Below, one piece after another: positions 55,166-64,000 of a stretch of DNA of 64,000 nt. Position 1 is the stretch's first letter; each line of letters begins with the position of its first letter. A program made the translations under genes and the position numbers. Source of the stretch: an uncultured Pontibacter sp. (GTDB taxonomy: Bacteria > Bacteroidota > Bacteroidia > Cytophagales > Hymenobacteraceae); NCBI RefSeq assembly GCF_947495565.1, contig NZ_CANLZM010000002.1, positions 248,001 through 312,000 of the forward strand, in the 5' to 3' direction. A model generated the notes under the pieces. That model saw nothing but the letters and a program-made list of their open reading frames with translations. It did no database searches and had not been told where the DNA came from.

Positions 55166-55249
55166 GATCTTATTCTAACAAAACGGCACAAACAATTACT
55201 TGTGCCAGTATGAGACAATGTAGTAATATACCTTTCGGCATCAAATTTA

Positions 55250-55283
55250 AAAAGCGCTGCAGCCTTTTCGCCACAACGCTTTT
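55250..55283 (-). terminator. Weak terminator after the SPOR lipoprotein gene
   Basis: Stem AAAAGCG / CGCTTTT with a T run on the minus strand; the stem is short. Confidence 0.5.
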
Positions 55284-55305
55284 CAAAACTTTTGCCTATT
55301 GCTTT

Positions 55306-55821
55306 TTAATTTTTCCTGATGTTGATTTTATCCTGTACTATCTGGGCATTAGGGATAAGATCATTTATTTGATTCAGTACCTGCTGCGCCTCCACACGGC
55401 TGAAAAAATCGCCCACCATCAAACGGAAATTAGGCTGCTGGTACGTCAGGTAATCCTGCACATCAGGCACCCTGTAGATGATGGCCTTGCGCAGGTTCAT
55501 TACTGTCTGGCGCTGCGACCCGTTGTAAGCTAGTATACGATACCCCTGCGCGTACTTGATATTTTTGTTCACACTAGCCACAGTATCCATCAGCACCGCC
55601 ACCTGCTCATTGTTGTGCTGCGTAGGCTCAATGCGTGCCATAGGTTCCGTGTCTGCTACTTCATACTTTGGCCGGTACTGGCTAAGGTCTTCTACTACTC
55701 TGTCTGCTTTGCCTGTACCTGCTTTTGCCTCACTGCCTACTCGCCCCTTGCCCTTAGAGGGAGCACAGGAAGAACCAACTAGAAGAAGCAATACGAGTGA
55801 TAAACTTAGAACTTTGTTCAT
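55306..55821 (-). CDS. SPOR-like domain lipoprotein
   Basis: From ATG 55821 the 171-residue product has a lipoprotein signal (MNKVLSLSLVLLLLVGSSC) with lipid-modifiable Cys19, a basic linker and a C-terminal SPOR-like domain (about 90-168, GYRILAYNGSQRQTVMNLRK and FRLMVGDFFSRVEAQQVLNQ). SPOR domains bind peptidoglycan stripped of stem peptides. The ATG overlaps the deoC stop (ATGA), so translation is coupled. A longer start at 55851 is rejected because it hides the lipobox. Confidence 0.85.
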   Translation of the reverse strand: MNKVLSLSLVLLLLVGSSCAPSKGKGRVGSEAKAGTGKADRVVEDLSQYRPKYEVADTEPMARIEPTQHNNEQVAVLMDTVASVNKNIKYAQGYRILAYNGSQRQTVMNLRKAIIYRVPDVQDYLTYQQPNFRLMVGDFFSRVEAQQVLNQINDLIPNAQIVQDKINIRKN

Positions 55822-56477
55822 GTGGAAACGATTTGTATGCTGGCAGAGCAACCCAGCCTGTCGGCGCCTGCTCTGATTAATGCTTCTGCTTCTGCCGTGG
55901 TTCTGATGCCACCGGCAGCTTTAATCTTCATTTTGCTTGGCAGTATGCGGCGCATCAGTTTTATGTGCTCTACGTTAGCGCCTTGCGCAGCAAAGCCTGT
56001 AGAAGTTTTAACATAATCTACGCCAGCGCTGGTGCAAATACTGCAAGCTTTCACAATCTCCTCCTCCGTCAGCAGGGCCGTTTCAATAATCACCTTCAGC
56101 TCCGCCTCCTTTAAGTGGCAGAACTTAGCCAGGTCGCTCAGTTCATTTTCCACCTCTTTATACTTGCCGGACTTGAAGTATGAAATGTTCATCACCACAT
56201 CAATCTCATCGGCACCATCTTCTATGGCCTGGTGCGTTTCCAGAAACTTTACCTTCGGGTGCTGGTAACCTAACGGAAAACCAACCACAGTGGCTACTTT
56301 AACCTGAGCGCCTACACCCAGCCGCTCTTTGGCTTGCTGCACAAAGCATGGCGGCACACAAACAGCCGCAAAGCCATAGCTGCGTGCCTCGTCGCAAAGC
56401 TGCATTACCTGGCTGGTGGTTGCCTCGGGGCGCAGCAGCGTGTGATCTATATAAGAAGCGATTTCCTCTCCTGCCAT
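55818..56477 (-). CDS. deoC: Deoxyribose-phosphate aldolase
   Basis: DeoC splits 2-deoxyribose 5-phosphate into acetaldehyde and glyceraldehyde 3-phosphate during deoxynucleoside breakdown. From ATG 56477 the 219-residue class I aldolase has IDHTLLRPEATTSQVMQLCD, DEIDVVMNISYFKSGKY, DYVKTSTGFAAQGA with the Schiff-base lysine, and KAAGGIRTTAEAEALIRAGA. A start at 56537 would add 20 unrelated residues. It overlaps the SPOR gene. Confidence 0.97.
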   Translation of the reverse strand: MAGEEIASYIDHTLLRPEATTSQVMQLCDEARSYGFAAVCVPPCFVQQAKERLGVGAQVKVATVVGFPLGYQHPKVKFLETHQAIEDGADEIDVVMNISYFKSGKYKEVENELSDLAKFCHLKEAELKVIIETALLTEEEIVKACSICTSAGVDYVKTSTGFAAQGANVEHIKLMRRILPSKMKIKAAGGIRTTAEAEALIRAGADRLGCSASIQIVST

Positions 56478-56557
56478 AACTTTAGCTAAAAGACAAAGGA
56501 CATAAGATGAAAGCAACCTTTCTCCTACATCCTCCATCTGTTGTAAAAAAACATGAA

Positions 56558-56586
56558 GCAGCCACTAAGTATGAATTAGTGGCTGC
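56558..56586 (-). terminator. Terminator of secA
   Basis: Stem GCAGCCACTAA / TTAGTGGCTGC is followed on the minus strand by a T-rich stretch. Confidence 0.82.
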
Positions 56587-56593
56587 TGTATTC

Positions 56594-59500
56594 TTATTCT
56601 TCTATTATTGTACAACGGTTGTGCTGCAGGTCGTCTTCTACGCTTTTATACTTTACGTCCTTCAGCACACGGCCATCGTTGTACTGCACACTAACACGGT
56701 CGTTGCGGCCGGCTACTTTTTGTGAGTGCGCCGGCATTATTTTCTCCGGCTCTGGTGCTGCTGCCGAAGTATGGCCTGACTGATCTTCTAAAGAAGAATG
56801 CACCTCCTGCTTCTGCTCTTTCAATACAGGCGGCTTAGGAGCCATTGGCGGCCTTACCGGCTGCTGTACTTGCTCTGGTGCCTGCACTGGTATAAACGCA
56901 TGGAACAGGAACTGAATTGTCTGCTCGTTCACTTTTCCGATCATGCGCTTGAACAGCTCAAACGACTCGAACTTATAAATCAATAGCGGATCTTTCTGCT
57001 CGTACACCGCATTCTGTACACTCTGCTTCAGGTCGTCCATCTGGCGCAGGTGCTCTGTCCAGGCTTGGTCAATAGTACCTAGCGTAATGATCTTCTCCAT
57101 AGAGCGGAGCAGCTCTAAGCCCTGCGACTCGAATGCTTTGGTCAGGTTGGCAACGGCAGCCAGTTGGCGTTTGCCATCTGTAAACGGCACGGCTACGTTC
57201 TCAATCATCGGCCCACGGTTCTGGTGGATGTCCGCAATGATTGGATAAGCCTGCGCCGCTGTTTGCTTGTTACGGTTCAGGTAATGGTTCAGCGCTTCAT
57301 TGTACAGGCGCTCGGCCAATTGATTTGCCTGTATAGACTTAAACTCATCTTCCGTAATGGCAGACTCAATACCGAACACACGCAGCACATGCAACTGGAA
57401 GTTCTCGTAATCGCTGATGTTCTTGTAGCTCACAATCACGTCTTCGCTGATATCGTAGATCATGTTCCAGATATCCAGCTCCAGACGCTCGCCATACAGC
57501 GCGTTTCTGCGGCGTTTGTAAACTACTTCGCGCTGTGCGTTCATCACGTCGTCATACTCCAGCAGGCGCTTACGCTGCCCGAAGTTGTTCTCCTCCACTT
57601 TCTTCTGCGCACGCTCTATGGAGTTCGTAATCATGGAGTGCTGTATTACTTCACCTTCCTCAAGGCCCATGCGGTCCATCAGACGGGCAATACGGTCTGA
57701 GCCGAACAGGCGCATCAGGTTATCCTCCAAAGAAACAAAGAACTGTGATGAACCTGGGTCTCCCTGGCGACCGGCACGACCACGCAACTGGCGGTCTACG
57801 CGGCGAGACTCGTGGCGTTCTGTACCGATAATGGCCAAACCACCCGCGCCTTTAGACTCCTGTGTAAGTTTAATGTCGGTACCACGGCCAGCCATGTTGG
57901 TGGCGATGGTTACAGTGCCTGGCTTACCAGCTTCGGCCACAACTTCGGCTTCTTTCTGGTGCATTTTGGCGTTTAGTACCTGGTGCTTAATGTTGCGCAG
58001 CTTCAGCATACGGCTCAGGAGCTCCGATATTTCTACCGAAGTGGTACCTACCAGTACAGGACGGCCCTGCTCTGTGAGCTGTACAATCTCATCGGCAACA
58101 GCATTATACTTCTCACGAACGGTTTTGTATACCTTGTCATGCTCGTCTTTTCTTTGGATCGGACGGTTGGTCGGGATCACCACCACGTCCAGTTTGTAGA
58201 TATCCCAGAACTCACCCGCCTCGGTTTCAGCAGTACCCGTCATACCGGAAAGTTTGTGGTACATACGGAAGTAGTTCTGCAGCGTAACCGTGGCGTAAGT
58301 CTGCGTGGCATCCTCTACCTTCACGTTCTCTTTTGCCTCGATTGCCTGGTGCAAACCATCCGAGTAGCGGCGACCTTCCATTACACGGCCTGTCTGCTCA
58401 TCCACGATCTTCACTTTGTTATCCGGCGTTACGATATACTCCGTGTCTTTCTCGAACAAAGTATAAGCCTTCAGCAACTGGTTGATAGTATGGATACGCT
58501 TTGACTTTTCCTGGAAATCAGCGATCAGCTTCTCTTTTGCGTGCAGCTGATCCTCGTGCGAGATGGAATTGTTATTTTCGATCTCAGCGATTTCCATACC
58601 AATATCCGGCATAATGAAGAAGTTCGGATCTTCGCCTTGTCCTGTAATCAAGTCAACACCTTTTTCAGTCAGCTCAATCTGGTTGTGCTTTTCGTCGATG
58701 GTGAAGTATAGCGGCTCGTCTGCCTCCGGCATCTGGCGGGAGTTATCCTGCAGATAGAAGTTCTCGGTTTTCTGCATGATGGCGCGGTTACCTGTTTCGC
58801 TCAGGAACTTGATCAACGGCTTGCTCTTTGGCAAACCACGGTAAGCTCTGAACAGGGCAAGGCCGCCATCCTGCGTATTTCCTTCTTTGATAAGGCGCTT
58901 GGCTTCTGTCAGGAAGTTCTGCACCACTTTACGCTGCGCCTCCACCAGCATGGCAATGCGTGGCTTTAGTTGGTAGAACTCGTGCTCATCACCGCGTGGC
59001 ACCGGGCCAGAGATAATTAGTGGCGTACGGGCATCGTCAATCAAAACGGAGTCAACCTCATCCACCATCGCGTAATGGTGCTTGCGCTGAACCAGATCCT
59101 GTGGCTCGCGGGCCATGTTATCGCGCAGGTAATCGAAGCCGAACTCGTTGTTGGTACCGTAAGTAATGTCTGCTTTGTAGGCGTTGCGGCGGGCCTCAGA
59201 GTTAGGCTGGTGCTTGTCGATGCAGTCGATCGTCAGGCCGTGGAATTCGAATAATGGCGCCATCCACTCCGAGTCACGCTTGGCAAGGTAGTCGTTTACT
59301 GTTACCACGTGCACACCGCGGCGAGCCAGGGCATTAAGGTATGCAGGCAGCGTAGCCACCAATGTTTTACCCTCACCTGTGGCCATCTCAGCAATTTTTC
59401 CCTGATGAAGCACAATACCACCAATCAGCTGTACATCGTAGTGCAACATGTCCCAAACAATCTCGCTGCCAGCGGCTAGCCATCTGTTGGCCCAGGTAGC

Positions 59501-59968
59501 TTTATCGCCTTCAATCTGCACGTTAGGCTTGCGGGCGGCAATCATACGGTCGTGCTCGGTGGCGGTAACGGTCAGTTGTCCATTCTCCTTCCAGCGGCGG
59601 GCGGTTTCTTTTACAACGGCAAAACCAGTTGGCAGCACTTCCATCAGCACTACTTCCAGCTCTTTGTTGCGCTCTTTCTCCAGCTCATCAATCTCCGAGA
59701 AGATATTCTCCTTCTGCACAATGTTCAGCTCCGGCTCGTCGGCAACGCGCTTGTGCAAAGCCGCGATTTTCTCATCGATTGACTTTAGGTGCGCATCAAT
59801 GATACCCTTTATTTCGAAGGTCTTCTGACGAAGCTCGTCATCTGTGAGTGTAGTAAGCTTAGCGTACTCTTCGTTTACTTTAGATACGTAAGGTAGTACC
59901 TCCTTTATATCTCTGTCGGACTTGGTACCGAATAGTTTCGCAACGGTTTTACCGAAAAAATCAAACAT
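56594..59968 (-). CDS. secA: Preprotein translocase ATPase SecA
   Basis: SecA drives secretory proteins through SecYEG. The 1124-residue protein has the DEAD-motor with [39 protein letters not shown] and the second motor half [28 protein letters not shown]. It is longer than the roughly 900-residue E. coli form because of insertions usual in Bacteroidota. The C-terminal zinc motif (CxCx8CH) is absent; the tail is a proline/glutamine linker and a short conserved end. Two AAGTATAA words lie in its span, both away from the N-terminal half. Confidence 0.99.
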   Translation of the reverse strand: MFDFFGKTVAKLFGTKSDRDIKEVLPYVSKVNEEYAKLTTLTDDELRQKTFEIKGIIDAHLKSIDEKIAALHKRVADEPELNIVQKENIFSEIDELEKERNKELEVVLMEVLPTGFAVVKETARRWKENGQLTVTATEHDRMIAARKPNVQIEGDKATWANRWLAAGSEIVWDMLHYDVQLIGGIVLHQGKIAEMATGEGKTLVATLPAYLNALARRGVHVVTVNDYLAKRDSEWMAPLFEFHGLTIDCIDKHQPNSEARRNAYKADITYGTNNEFGFDYLRDNMAREPQDLVQRKHHYAMVDEVDSVLIDDARTPLIISGPVPRGDEHEFYQLKPRIAMLVEAQRKVVQNFLTEAKRLIKEGNTQDGGLALFRAYRGLPKSKPLIKFLSETGNRAIMQKTENFYLQDNSRQMPEADEPLYFTIDEKHNQIELTEKGVDLITGQGEDPNFFIMPDIGMEIAEIENNNSISHEDQLHAKEKLIADFQEKSKRIHTINQLLKAYTLFEKDTEYIVTPDNKVKIVDEQTGRVMEGRRYSDGLHQAIEAKENVKVEDATQTYATVTLQNYFRMYHKLSGMTGTAETEAGEFWDIYKLDVVVIPTNRPIQRKDEHDKVYKTVREKYNAVADEIVQLTEQGRPVLVGTTSVEISELLSRMLKLRNIKHQVLNAKMHQKEAEVVAEAGKPGTVTIATNMAGRGTDIKLTQESKGAGGLAIIGTERHESRRVDRQLRGRAGRQGDPGSSQFFVSLEDNLMRLFGSDRIARLMDRMGLEEGEVIQHSMITNSIERAQKKVEENNFGQRKRLLEYDDVMNAQREVVYKRRRNALYGERLELDIWNMIYDISEDVIVSYKNISDYENFQLHVLRVFGIESAITEDEFKSIQANQLAERLYNEALNHYLNRNKQTAAQAYPIIADIHQNRGPMIENVAVPFTDGKRQLAAVANLTKAFESQGLELLRSMEKIITLGTIDQAWTEHLRQMDDLKQSVQNAVYEQKDPLLIYKFESFELFKRMIGKVNEQTIQFLFHAFIPVQAPEQVQQPVRPPMAPKPPVLKEQKQEVHSSLEDQSGHTSAAAPEPEKIMPAHSQKVAGRNDRVSVQYNDGRVLKDVKYKSVEDDLQHNRCTIIEE

Positions 59969-60247
59969 CTGTATATGTTGTTCTTAAATGAATTCTTCTG
60001 TTTGCAATATCGTCAAAAATAGGCTTTTTTCCGATATATCTAACGTTCTGTACTAAAACAATACCAGAACGAGCGGCGCTTAGCCCTTCTGCCATATTTG
60101 CCGACAAAGTATAGAGGTTTTACTATTTAAGGCTTATAGGCTTAATTGGCTATGCCATAATAGGTAACATGTGGCATAGTGGCAGAAGTTCAGTATACTT
60201 TATCTGGAGCCTAATGAGGAGCATACTGCTTACGGCATGCAGCAAGA

Positions 60248-60694
60248 CTACTTCTTCGGACTAAGGTCCTGCTGCTTCAGCTCAAATTTGATCTCGCCGT
60301 TTGCCTGCTTGCCAACTTCCTTCCAGCCAGCGTTTCTGTAAAACCTTTCGGCACGGGTACCTGGGCTAGTGCCAAGCCACAACTTCTGTAGCCCCTGCGT
60401 AAAGCTCCAGGCTAACATCTCATCATGCAGTTTTCGGCCTATACCTTTGGCCTCATGCGCAGGGTCAACAAAAAGGGCCCATACATTTGCAGTTGTCATG
60501 TCTACAATGGTAAAACCTACTATTTCGCCGCCAACCTCACACACCCATCCAGCACCTTTTTCGTCTATCATCTGGCGGTAGCACTCGTGAGTAATTCGCG
60601 AAGGGTCTGACAGCTTATTTTCGTGCACCGCAAGCCGTACCCGAGACATACCTTCTATATCTTCGGCTGTAGCTTTTCGAAACTGTATGGTCAT
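60248..60694 (-). CDS. GNAT-family N-acetyltransferase
   Basis: A 148-residue acetyltransferase with VCEVGGEIVGFTIVDMTTAN, WALFVDPAHEAKGIGRKLHD (acetyl-CoA loop) and GTSPGTRAERFYRNAGWKEV. The substrate is unknown. It starts 18 bases after the stop of the next GNAT gene upstream, so the pair is probably one transcript. The 279 bases between it and secA hold nothing I can name. Confidence 0.9.
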   Translation of the reverse strand: MTIQFRKATAEDIEGMSRVRLAVHENKLSDPSRITHECYRQMIDEKGAGWVCEVGGEIVGFTIVDMTTANVWALFVDPAHEAKGIGRKLHDEMLAWSFTQGLQKLWLGTSPGTRAERFYRNAGWKEVGKQANGEIKFELKQQDLSPKK

Positions 60695-60712
60695 ACTTTA
60701 TATGGTCATACT

Positions 60713-61231
60713 CTATAAGTATAAATGCTGAAACTCCACCACATCCTCCCAGCCATCCACAGTTCTCAACCAATCTTTGCGAAGCCCTACTTGCTTAAAA
60801 CCGGCCTGCGTGAAGAGGTTTATACTTGGCAGGTTGGTGGCTGTAACAGAACAGTATATCTGGTGCAGCTGCAGTTTGTGCTGGCAATAGTCTAGCAGCA
60901 GGTGCAAGGCTTCTTTAGCATGCCCGTTGCCCCGGTGCTCTGCCATTACCACAATGCCTATGCCGGCACGCCTGTGCAGCGGCTCAAAATCAAACATATC
61001 GATAGCGCCTACAGCTTCGTGGCCGCTGTTGCAGATAACCAAGCGCAGCTGCTTTACCGTATAAATATCCAGCCCGGCATTCTCCAGGTAAGCCTCCAGC
61101 ACAAACTTAGAGTATGGCGTAAGCGTGTTGCCTACATGCCACACAGTGGTATCGTTCTCTAGGGAGTAGAGGAAGTTCAGATCGGTAGGCTCTAAGGCTC
61201 TGAGGTAAGTATGATCGGATTTTAGGAACAC
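60713..61231 (-). CDS. GNAT N-acetyltransferase, RimJ/RimL-like
   Basis: The 172-residue protein has YLRALEPTDLNFLYSLENDT, GIVVMAEHRGNGHAKEALHL (acetyl-CoA binding) and IYCSVTATNLPSINLFTQAG, with the length and order of RimJ/SpeG-like acetyltransferases. It is the first gene of a two-GNAT operon. Confidence 0.9.
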   Translation of the reverse strand: MFLKSDHTYLRALEPTDLNFLYSLENDTTVWHVGNTLTPYSKFVLEAYLENAGLDIYTVKQLRLVICNSGHEAVGAIDMFDFEPLHRRAGIGIVVMAEHRGNGHAKEALHLLLDYCQHKLQLHQIYCSVTATNLPSINLFTQAGFKQVGLRKDWLRTVDGWEDVVEFQHLYL

Positions 61232-61271
61232 AGGATTTATTCTTTATGCTTGTATCAATCTACAAAAAGAA

Positions 61272-61306
61272 AAGACTTCCGACAATTTATGCTTGCCGGA
61301 AGTCTT
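61272..61306 (-). terminator. Terminator of dapF
   Basis: Stem AAGACTTCCG / CGGAAGTCTT with a T-rich tail on the minus strand separates dapF from the GNAT operon. Confidence 0.82.
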
Positions 61307-61384
61307 GCTCTGTAAGTCTAACTCATCTGGTTGCCACTCTCCCCGCCTTTAAATAGGCTAGTTAAGATGGCAGAGAGTTATGAT

Positions 61385-62161
61385 TTAAACTGTGATACTA
61401 CCTGTAAACACCTGCTTTGCAGGGCCAATCAGGTAAATGTGTTTGAAACAGCCGTCAACATTTCGTTCAAAAGACACCTGCAACTCGCCGCCCAGCACTT
61501 TCACCTTTATCGGGCTTTTCATGCCTTTTATGCCTGCCACAAGTGCGGCGGCTGTTACGCCTGTTCCGCAAGATTGCGTTTCATCTTCCACGCCACGCTC
61601 GTAGGTGCGCACAAAGATCTCATCCTCCGAAAGGCGCTGCACAAAGTTCGCGTTGGTGCCTACAGCTTTAAAGCGGTCGTTGTAACGGATAGCCCGTCCT
61701 TCTTCATATACATCCAAGTTCTGGGCATCTTCTACAAAACGGATGTAGTGCGGAGATCCTGTGTTCAGGTAATAATCCTCATCTATACTTTCCACGTCCT
61801 GCACATCATTCATTTTCAGATGAATTTCATCACGCTCTACGCTGGCCTGGTGCTCGCCATCGGCAGCCAGAAAACAGGCTACATCCTCAATCACACCCAG
61901 TTGGCGGGCAAAGCGCACGGTGCAGCGTGCCCCGTTGCCGCACATTGATCCCACACGGCCATCGGCATTGTAGTAAACCATCTCGAAATCATAGTCCGGG
62001 TGGTCCTGCAGCAGAATCAGTCCATCGGCGCCAATGCCTTTGCGGCGGTCGCAGAGATGCTTTACCAATTCTTCGTCTTCTGCCGGGAAATTTAGTTTAC
62101 GGTTATCGACCATCACAAAGTCGTTGCCCGTGCCCTGATACTTGTAAAAGCTAATTGCCAT
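61385..62161 (-). CDS. dapF: Diaminopimelate epimerase
   Basis: DapF converts LL- to meso-diaminopimelate for lysine and peptidoglycan synthesis. The 258 residues include KYQGTGNDFVMVDN, the first catalytic cysteine Cys74 in GSMCGNGARC and the second Cys198 in ETQSCGTGVTAAAL. It is monocistronic and divergent from the methyltransferase gene. Confidence 0.97.
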   Translation of the reverse strand: MAISFYKYQGTGNDFVMVDNRKLNFPAEDEELVKHLCDRRKGIGADGLILLQDHPDYDFEMVYYNADGRVGSMCGNGARCTVRFARQLGVIEDVACFLAADGEHQASVERDEIHLKMNDVQDVESIDEDYYLNTGSPHYIRFVEDAQNLDVYEEGRAIRYNDRFKAVGTNANFVQRLSEDEIFVRTYERGVEDETQSCGTGVTAAALVAGIKGMKSPIKVKVLGGELQVSFERNVDGCFKHIYLIGPAKQVFTGSITV

Positions 62162-62269
62162 GTGTTTGTAACAAATAAATCCGCGGCTGCGTGCCCTTTT
62201 TATGGTTAGGCGGATAATGCGTAATTTTACCGCTAACCGGCCACTGAGCCAGAAATAAACGACAAAGAT

Positions 62270-63160
62270 ATGTATTCCTTTTTAACTACAGAAAACTGGG
62301 CCGATTACGAGCTGGTTGATTCCGGAAATTTTGAGAAGTTGGAGCGCTTCGGCGATTACTACGTGGCACGCCCTGAGCCTCAGGCTATCTGGGATAAGCA
62401 TTTGCCTGAACAGGAATGGGAACGTATGGCTAATGCCGTGTTCACCCGCGACAAAGGCAGCCAGGAAAAAGGCCAGTGGAAACTAAAAAAGGGAATGCCG
62501 GAGCAGTGGTTTATCAACTACAAGTATAACGACCTGAAGCTGCGTTTCAGGCTGGGTTTGTCGTCGTTTAAGCACGTGGGAATTTTTCCGGAGCAGGATA
62601 GCAACTGGAAATTTATCTACGACACCACCAAAAAACTGACAACTCCGCAGCCCAAAGTGCTTAACATGTTTGCCTACACCGGTGCCGCCACCCTGGCAGC
62701 CAAAGCCGCCGGCGCCGACGTTACGCACCTCGATTCTATTAAGCAGGTTAACTTCTGGGCCCGCGACAACATGGAAGCCAGCAACCTGGACAACGTGCGC
62801 TGGCTGGTAGAAGACGCCATGAAGTATGCGCGCCGCGAGGTAAAGCGGGGCAACAAGTATAACGGCATCATCCTGGACCCACCCAGCTACGGGCGTGGGC
62901 CAAACGGCGAGAAATGGCAACTGGAAAACGAGCTGAACGAAATGATAAAGCTTTGCCACGAAATGCTGGATAGCACCGATTATTTCCTGCTGATCAACCT
63001 ATACTCCATGGGCTTTTCGGCAATGGTGCTGGATAACCTGATGCGCGACACGTTTGGAGAGCAAGTACAGAACGAGGAACTGGGCGAGCTATACCTGCAC
63101 GACAACGGCAACCGCCGCCTTCCGCTGGGCACGTTTTTCCGGTTTACGTCAGTAAAATAG
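62270..63160 (+). CDS. Class I SAM-dependent methyltransferase (RlmI/RlmK-like)
   Basis: The 296-residue protein has an N-terminal extension, the SAM motif LNMFAYTGAATLAAKAAGAD, an acidic motif HLDSIKQVNFWARDN and the catalytic-loop DPPSYGRGPNGEKW typical of rRNA cytosine/guanine methyltransferases of the RlmI/RlmK class. The target is probably 23S rRNA, but this is inferred. It has its own terminator. Confidence 0.88.
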   Translation: MYSFLTTENWADYELVDSGNFEKLERFGDYYVARPEPQAIWDKHLPEQEWERMANAVFTRDKGSQEKGQWKLKKGMPEQWFINYKYNDLKLRFRLGLSSFKHVGIFPEQDSNWKFIYDTTKKLTTPQPKVLNMFAYTGAATLAAKAAGADVTHLDSIKQVNFWARDNMEASNLDNVRWLVEDAMKYARREVKRGNKYNGIILDPPSYGRGPNGEKWQLENELNEMIKLCHEMLDSTDYFLLINLYSMGFSAMVLDNLMRDTFGEQVQNEELGELYLHDNGNRRLPLGTFFRFTSVK

Positions 63161-63187
63161 TTTTTTCAGGCTTTGCCGAACAAGTAT

Positions 63188-63227
63188 AAGGGCAGTGCAG
63201 TTATGATAACGGCTCTGCCCTTTTTAG
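63188..63227 (+). terminator. Terminator after the methyltransferase gene
   Basis: Stem AAGGGCAG / CTGCCCTT with a loop of about 19 bases and a T run. It overlaps an AAGTATAA word at 63182. Confidence 0.7.
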
Positions 63228-63327
63228 TTTAAAAATCGGCAGCTTAGTCACCCGCTGTTTGCCCTAAATTTAAAAACCCGTAGTGATTCTATAGAATGGT
63301 GCCTGCATCAATCTATAGCCTGTTTGC

Positions 63328-63882
63328 ATGAAAAAACATTTTAAGAAACTACCCTTTCTGCTCTTAATCCTGCTCCAAGCCTCTTTCTTGCTGGCCATAC
63401 TTCTGGAGAAATTCAACATCATCCCAATCCTGATATTTGTTGTCTCTATCTCCATTCTCATGTTCATCGCTTATACCAAGGTGCCGATGCACAACAATAA
63501 GCACCTGAAGAAAGACTTTTTTGCCGTGTTTTTCGTGATGCTTGGCGCCATCCTGACGTATTATCTGAACGTGCATGCTGCGCTTGGGCCGGTTATAGCA
63601 GCCGGGGCAGTGGGCACAGCGGCATCTTTTGTGCCTTTGCTAAACAAGAAAGGCAGGCTGCTGCAAGGAGTTCCGGCAGCGGCGTATTGCGGTGCTTTCG
63701 TGGGGATGTCAAGCCAGAATGTGGCAGGTAATTTCCTGTTCATACTTTTCGCCAGCTTTGTGGCAGGCATGCTGCTGGTGTTCTCTAAAAATATATTTCA
63801 TGGCTTTGGCGGCAAGCTGGGCACTGTTGCCTTTGGCGGAGTTGCGCTTACTTACTTGTTAATCTTTATTTTCTTAAAGTAG
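63328..63882 (+). CDS. Hypothetical small membrane protein, paralogue of the next gene
   Basis: The 184-residue protein has about six membrane segments. The segment YYLNVHAALGPVIAAGAVGT (near residue 75-95) aligns with YFLNVRLKQGPVRASALLSL of the next gene. No known family is recognised. The stop codon is immediately followed by the next ATG, so the two are one operon. Confidence 0.78.
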   Translation: MKKHFKKLPFLLLILLQASFLLAILLEKFNIIPILIFVVSISILMFIAYTKVPMHNNKHLKKDFFAVFFVMLGAILTYYLNVHAALGPVIAAGAVGTAASFVPLLNKKGRLLQGVPAAAYCGAFVGMSSQNVAGNFLFILFASFVAGMLLVFSKNIFHGFGGKLGTVAFGGVALTYLLIFIFLK

Positions 63883-64000
63883 ATGGCTGCAGTAACATTT
63901 ATCATCACAGGAGTTTTAGCGGCTATCAGCACCTATTTTCTGAATGTCCGCCTGAAACAGGGACCGGTTCGGGCGTCGGCACTGCTTTCGTTGGTGGTGG
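63883..64000 (+). CDS. Hypothetical small membrane protein, 5' part (runs off the right edge)
   Basis: ATG follows the previous stop without a gap. The visible 39 residues begin MAAVTFIITGVLAAISTYFL and continue NVRLKQGPVRASALLSLVV, similar in sequence to the middle of the preceding gene. The rest lies outside the window. Confidence 0.75.
   Translation, partial: MAAVTFIITGVLAAISTYFLNVRLKQGPVRASALLSLVV

Noticed and set aside
61331..61948. 205-residue plus-strand frame over dapF
   Set aside because: dapF has both catalytic cysteines and full length on the minus strand; the plus-strand frame is its shadow.

Overview
The window looks like a chromosome segment of a member of the Bacteroidota, most likely order Cytophagales, family Hymenobacteraceae (Pontibacter-like). 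The evidence is the SecDF fusion, BatD and TonB/carboxypeptidase-regulatory proteins, a long SecA without a zinc tail, promoters of the TTTG-N19/20-TANNTTTG type, and an almost complete lack of Shine-Dalgarno sequences. Base composition is near 47-50% G+C, with a few clearly AT-richer genes. I see no tRNA, rRNA, CRISPR array, insertion sequence or prophage. The window is mostly core genome.

Layout. 1-10 kb: end of secDF, a NifU-like Fe-S protein, an ion antiporter, a secreted carboxypeptidase-regulatory-like protein, batD-aroC, a small conserved protein, queG and ruvB. 10-21 kb: a glutaryl-CoA-dehydrogenase-like enzyme, a TonB receptor under a TPP riboswitch with a well-placed promoter, small hypotheticals, an epimerase/NadR-like kinase pair, a frameshifted gene remnant, a 58-residue small gene, pnuC, a rhodanese and guaB. 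21-29.5 kb: a PP2C phosphatase / STAS antagonist / HATPase anti-sigma partner-switching module whose first gene is split by an 11-bp tandem duplication, then two secreted or lipoprotein parvulin foldases (one with an embedded OmpA domain) and moxR. 29.5-38.8 kb: SDR, GNAT, a beta-barrel protein, recA, a DUF3108 protein, a PhoB/PhoR-like pair, a pseudouridine synthase and a quinone oxidoreductase. 38.9-41.7 kb: rplM-rpsI-rpsB-tsf. 41.7-48.5 kb: an AT-rich TPR/GIY-YIG protein, a membrane-anchored MutS-like ATPase, RidA, and an ECF sigma/anti-sigma/DUF4097 operon. 48.5-48.8 kb: a tight cluster of DnaA boxes, a candidate oriC or DnaA-binding locus. 49-64 kb: an ALDH7-like dehydrogenase, HtrA, Hsp20, DUF2490, M20 peptidase, deoC-SPOR, secA, two GNATs, dapF, a methyltransferase and a tandem pair of related small membrane proteins.

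How genes work together. Protein export and envelope quality control recur: SecDF, SecA, two parvulins, HtrA, Hsp20. Thiamine uptake (TPP-riboswitch TonB receptor) and PnuC/NadR-like vitamin transport are close but not in one operon. The ALDH7-like and glutaryl-CoA-dehydrogenase-like enzymes both fit lysine catabolism.

The most unexplained signal is not a gene. The 8-mer AAGTATAA / TTATACTT occurs at least 70 times in 64 kb (about 2 expected at 50% G+C). It is found in genes of either strand, in several reading frames, in gaps, in terminators and overlapping stop codons, but it is absent from the ribosomal-protein operon. This is the pattern of a genome-wide DNA-level word such as an uptake sequence or HIP1-like repeat.
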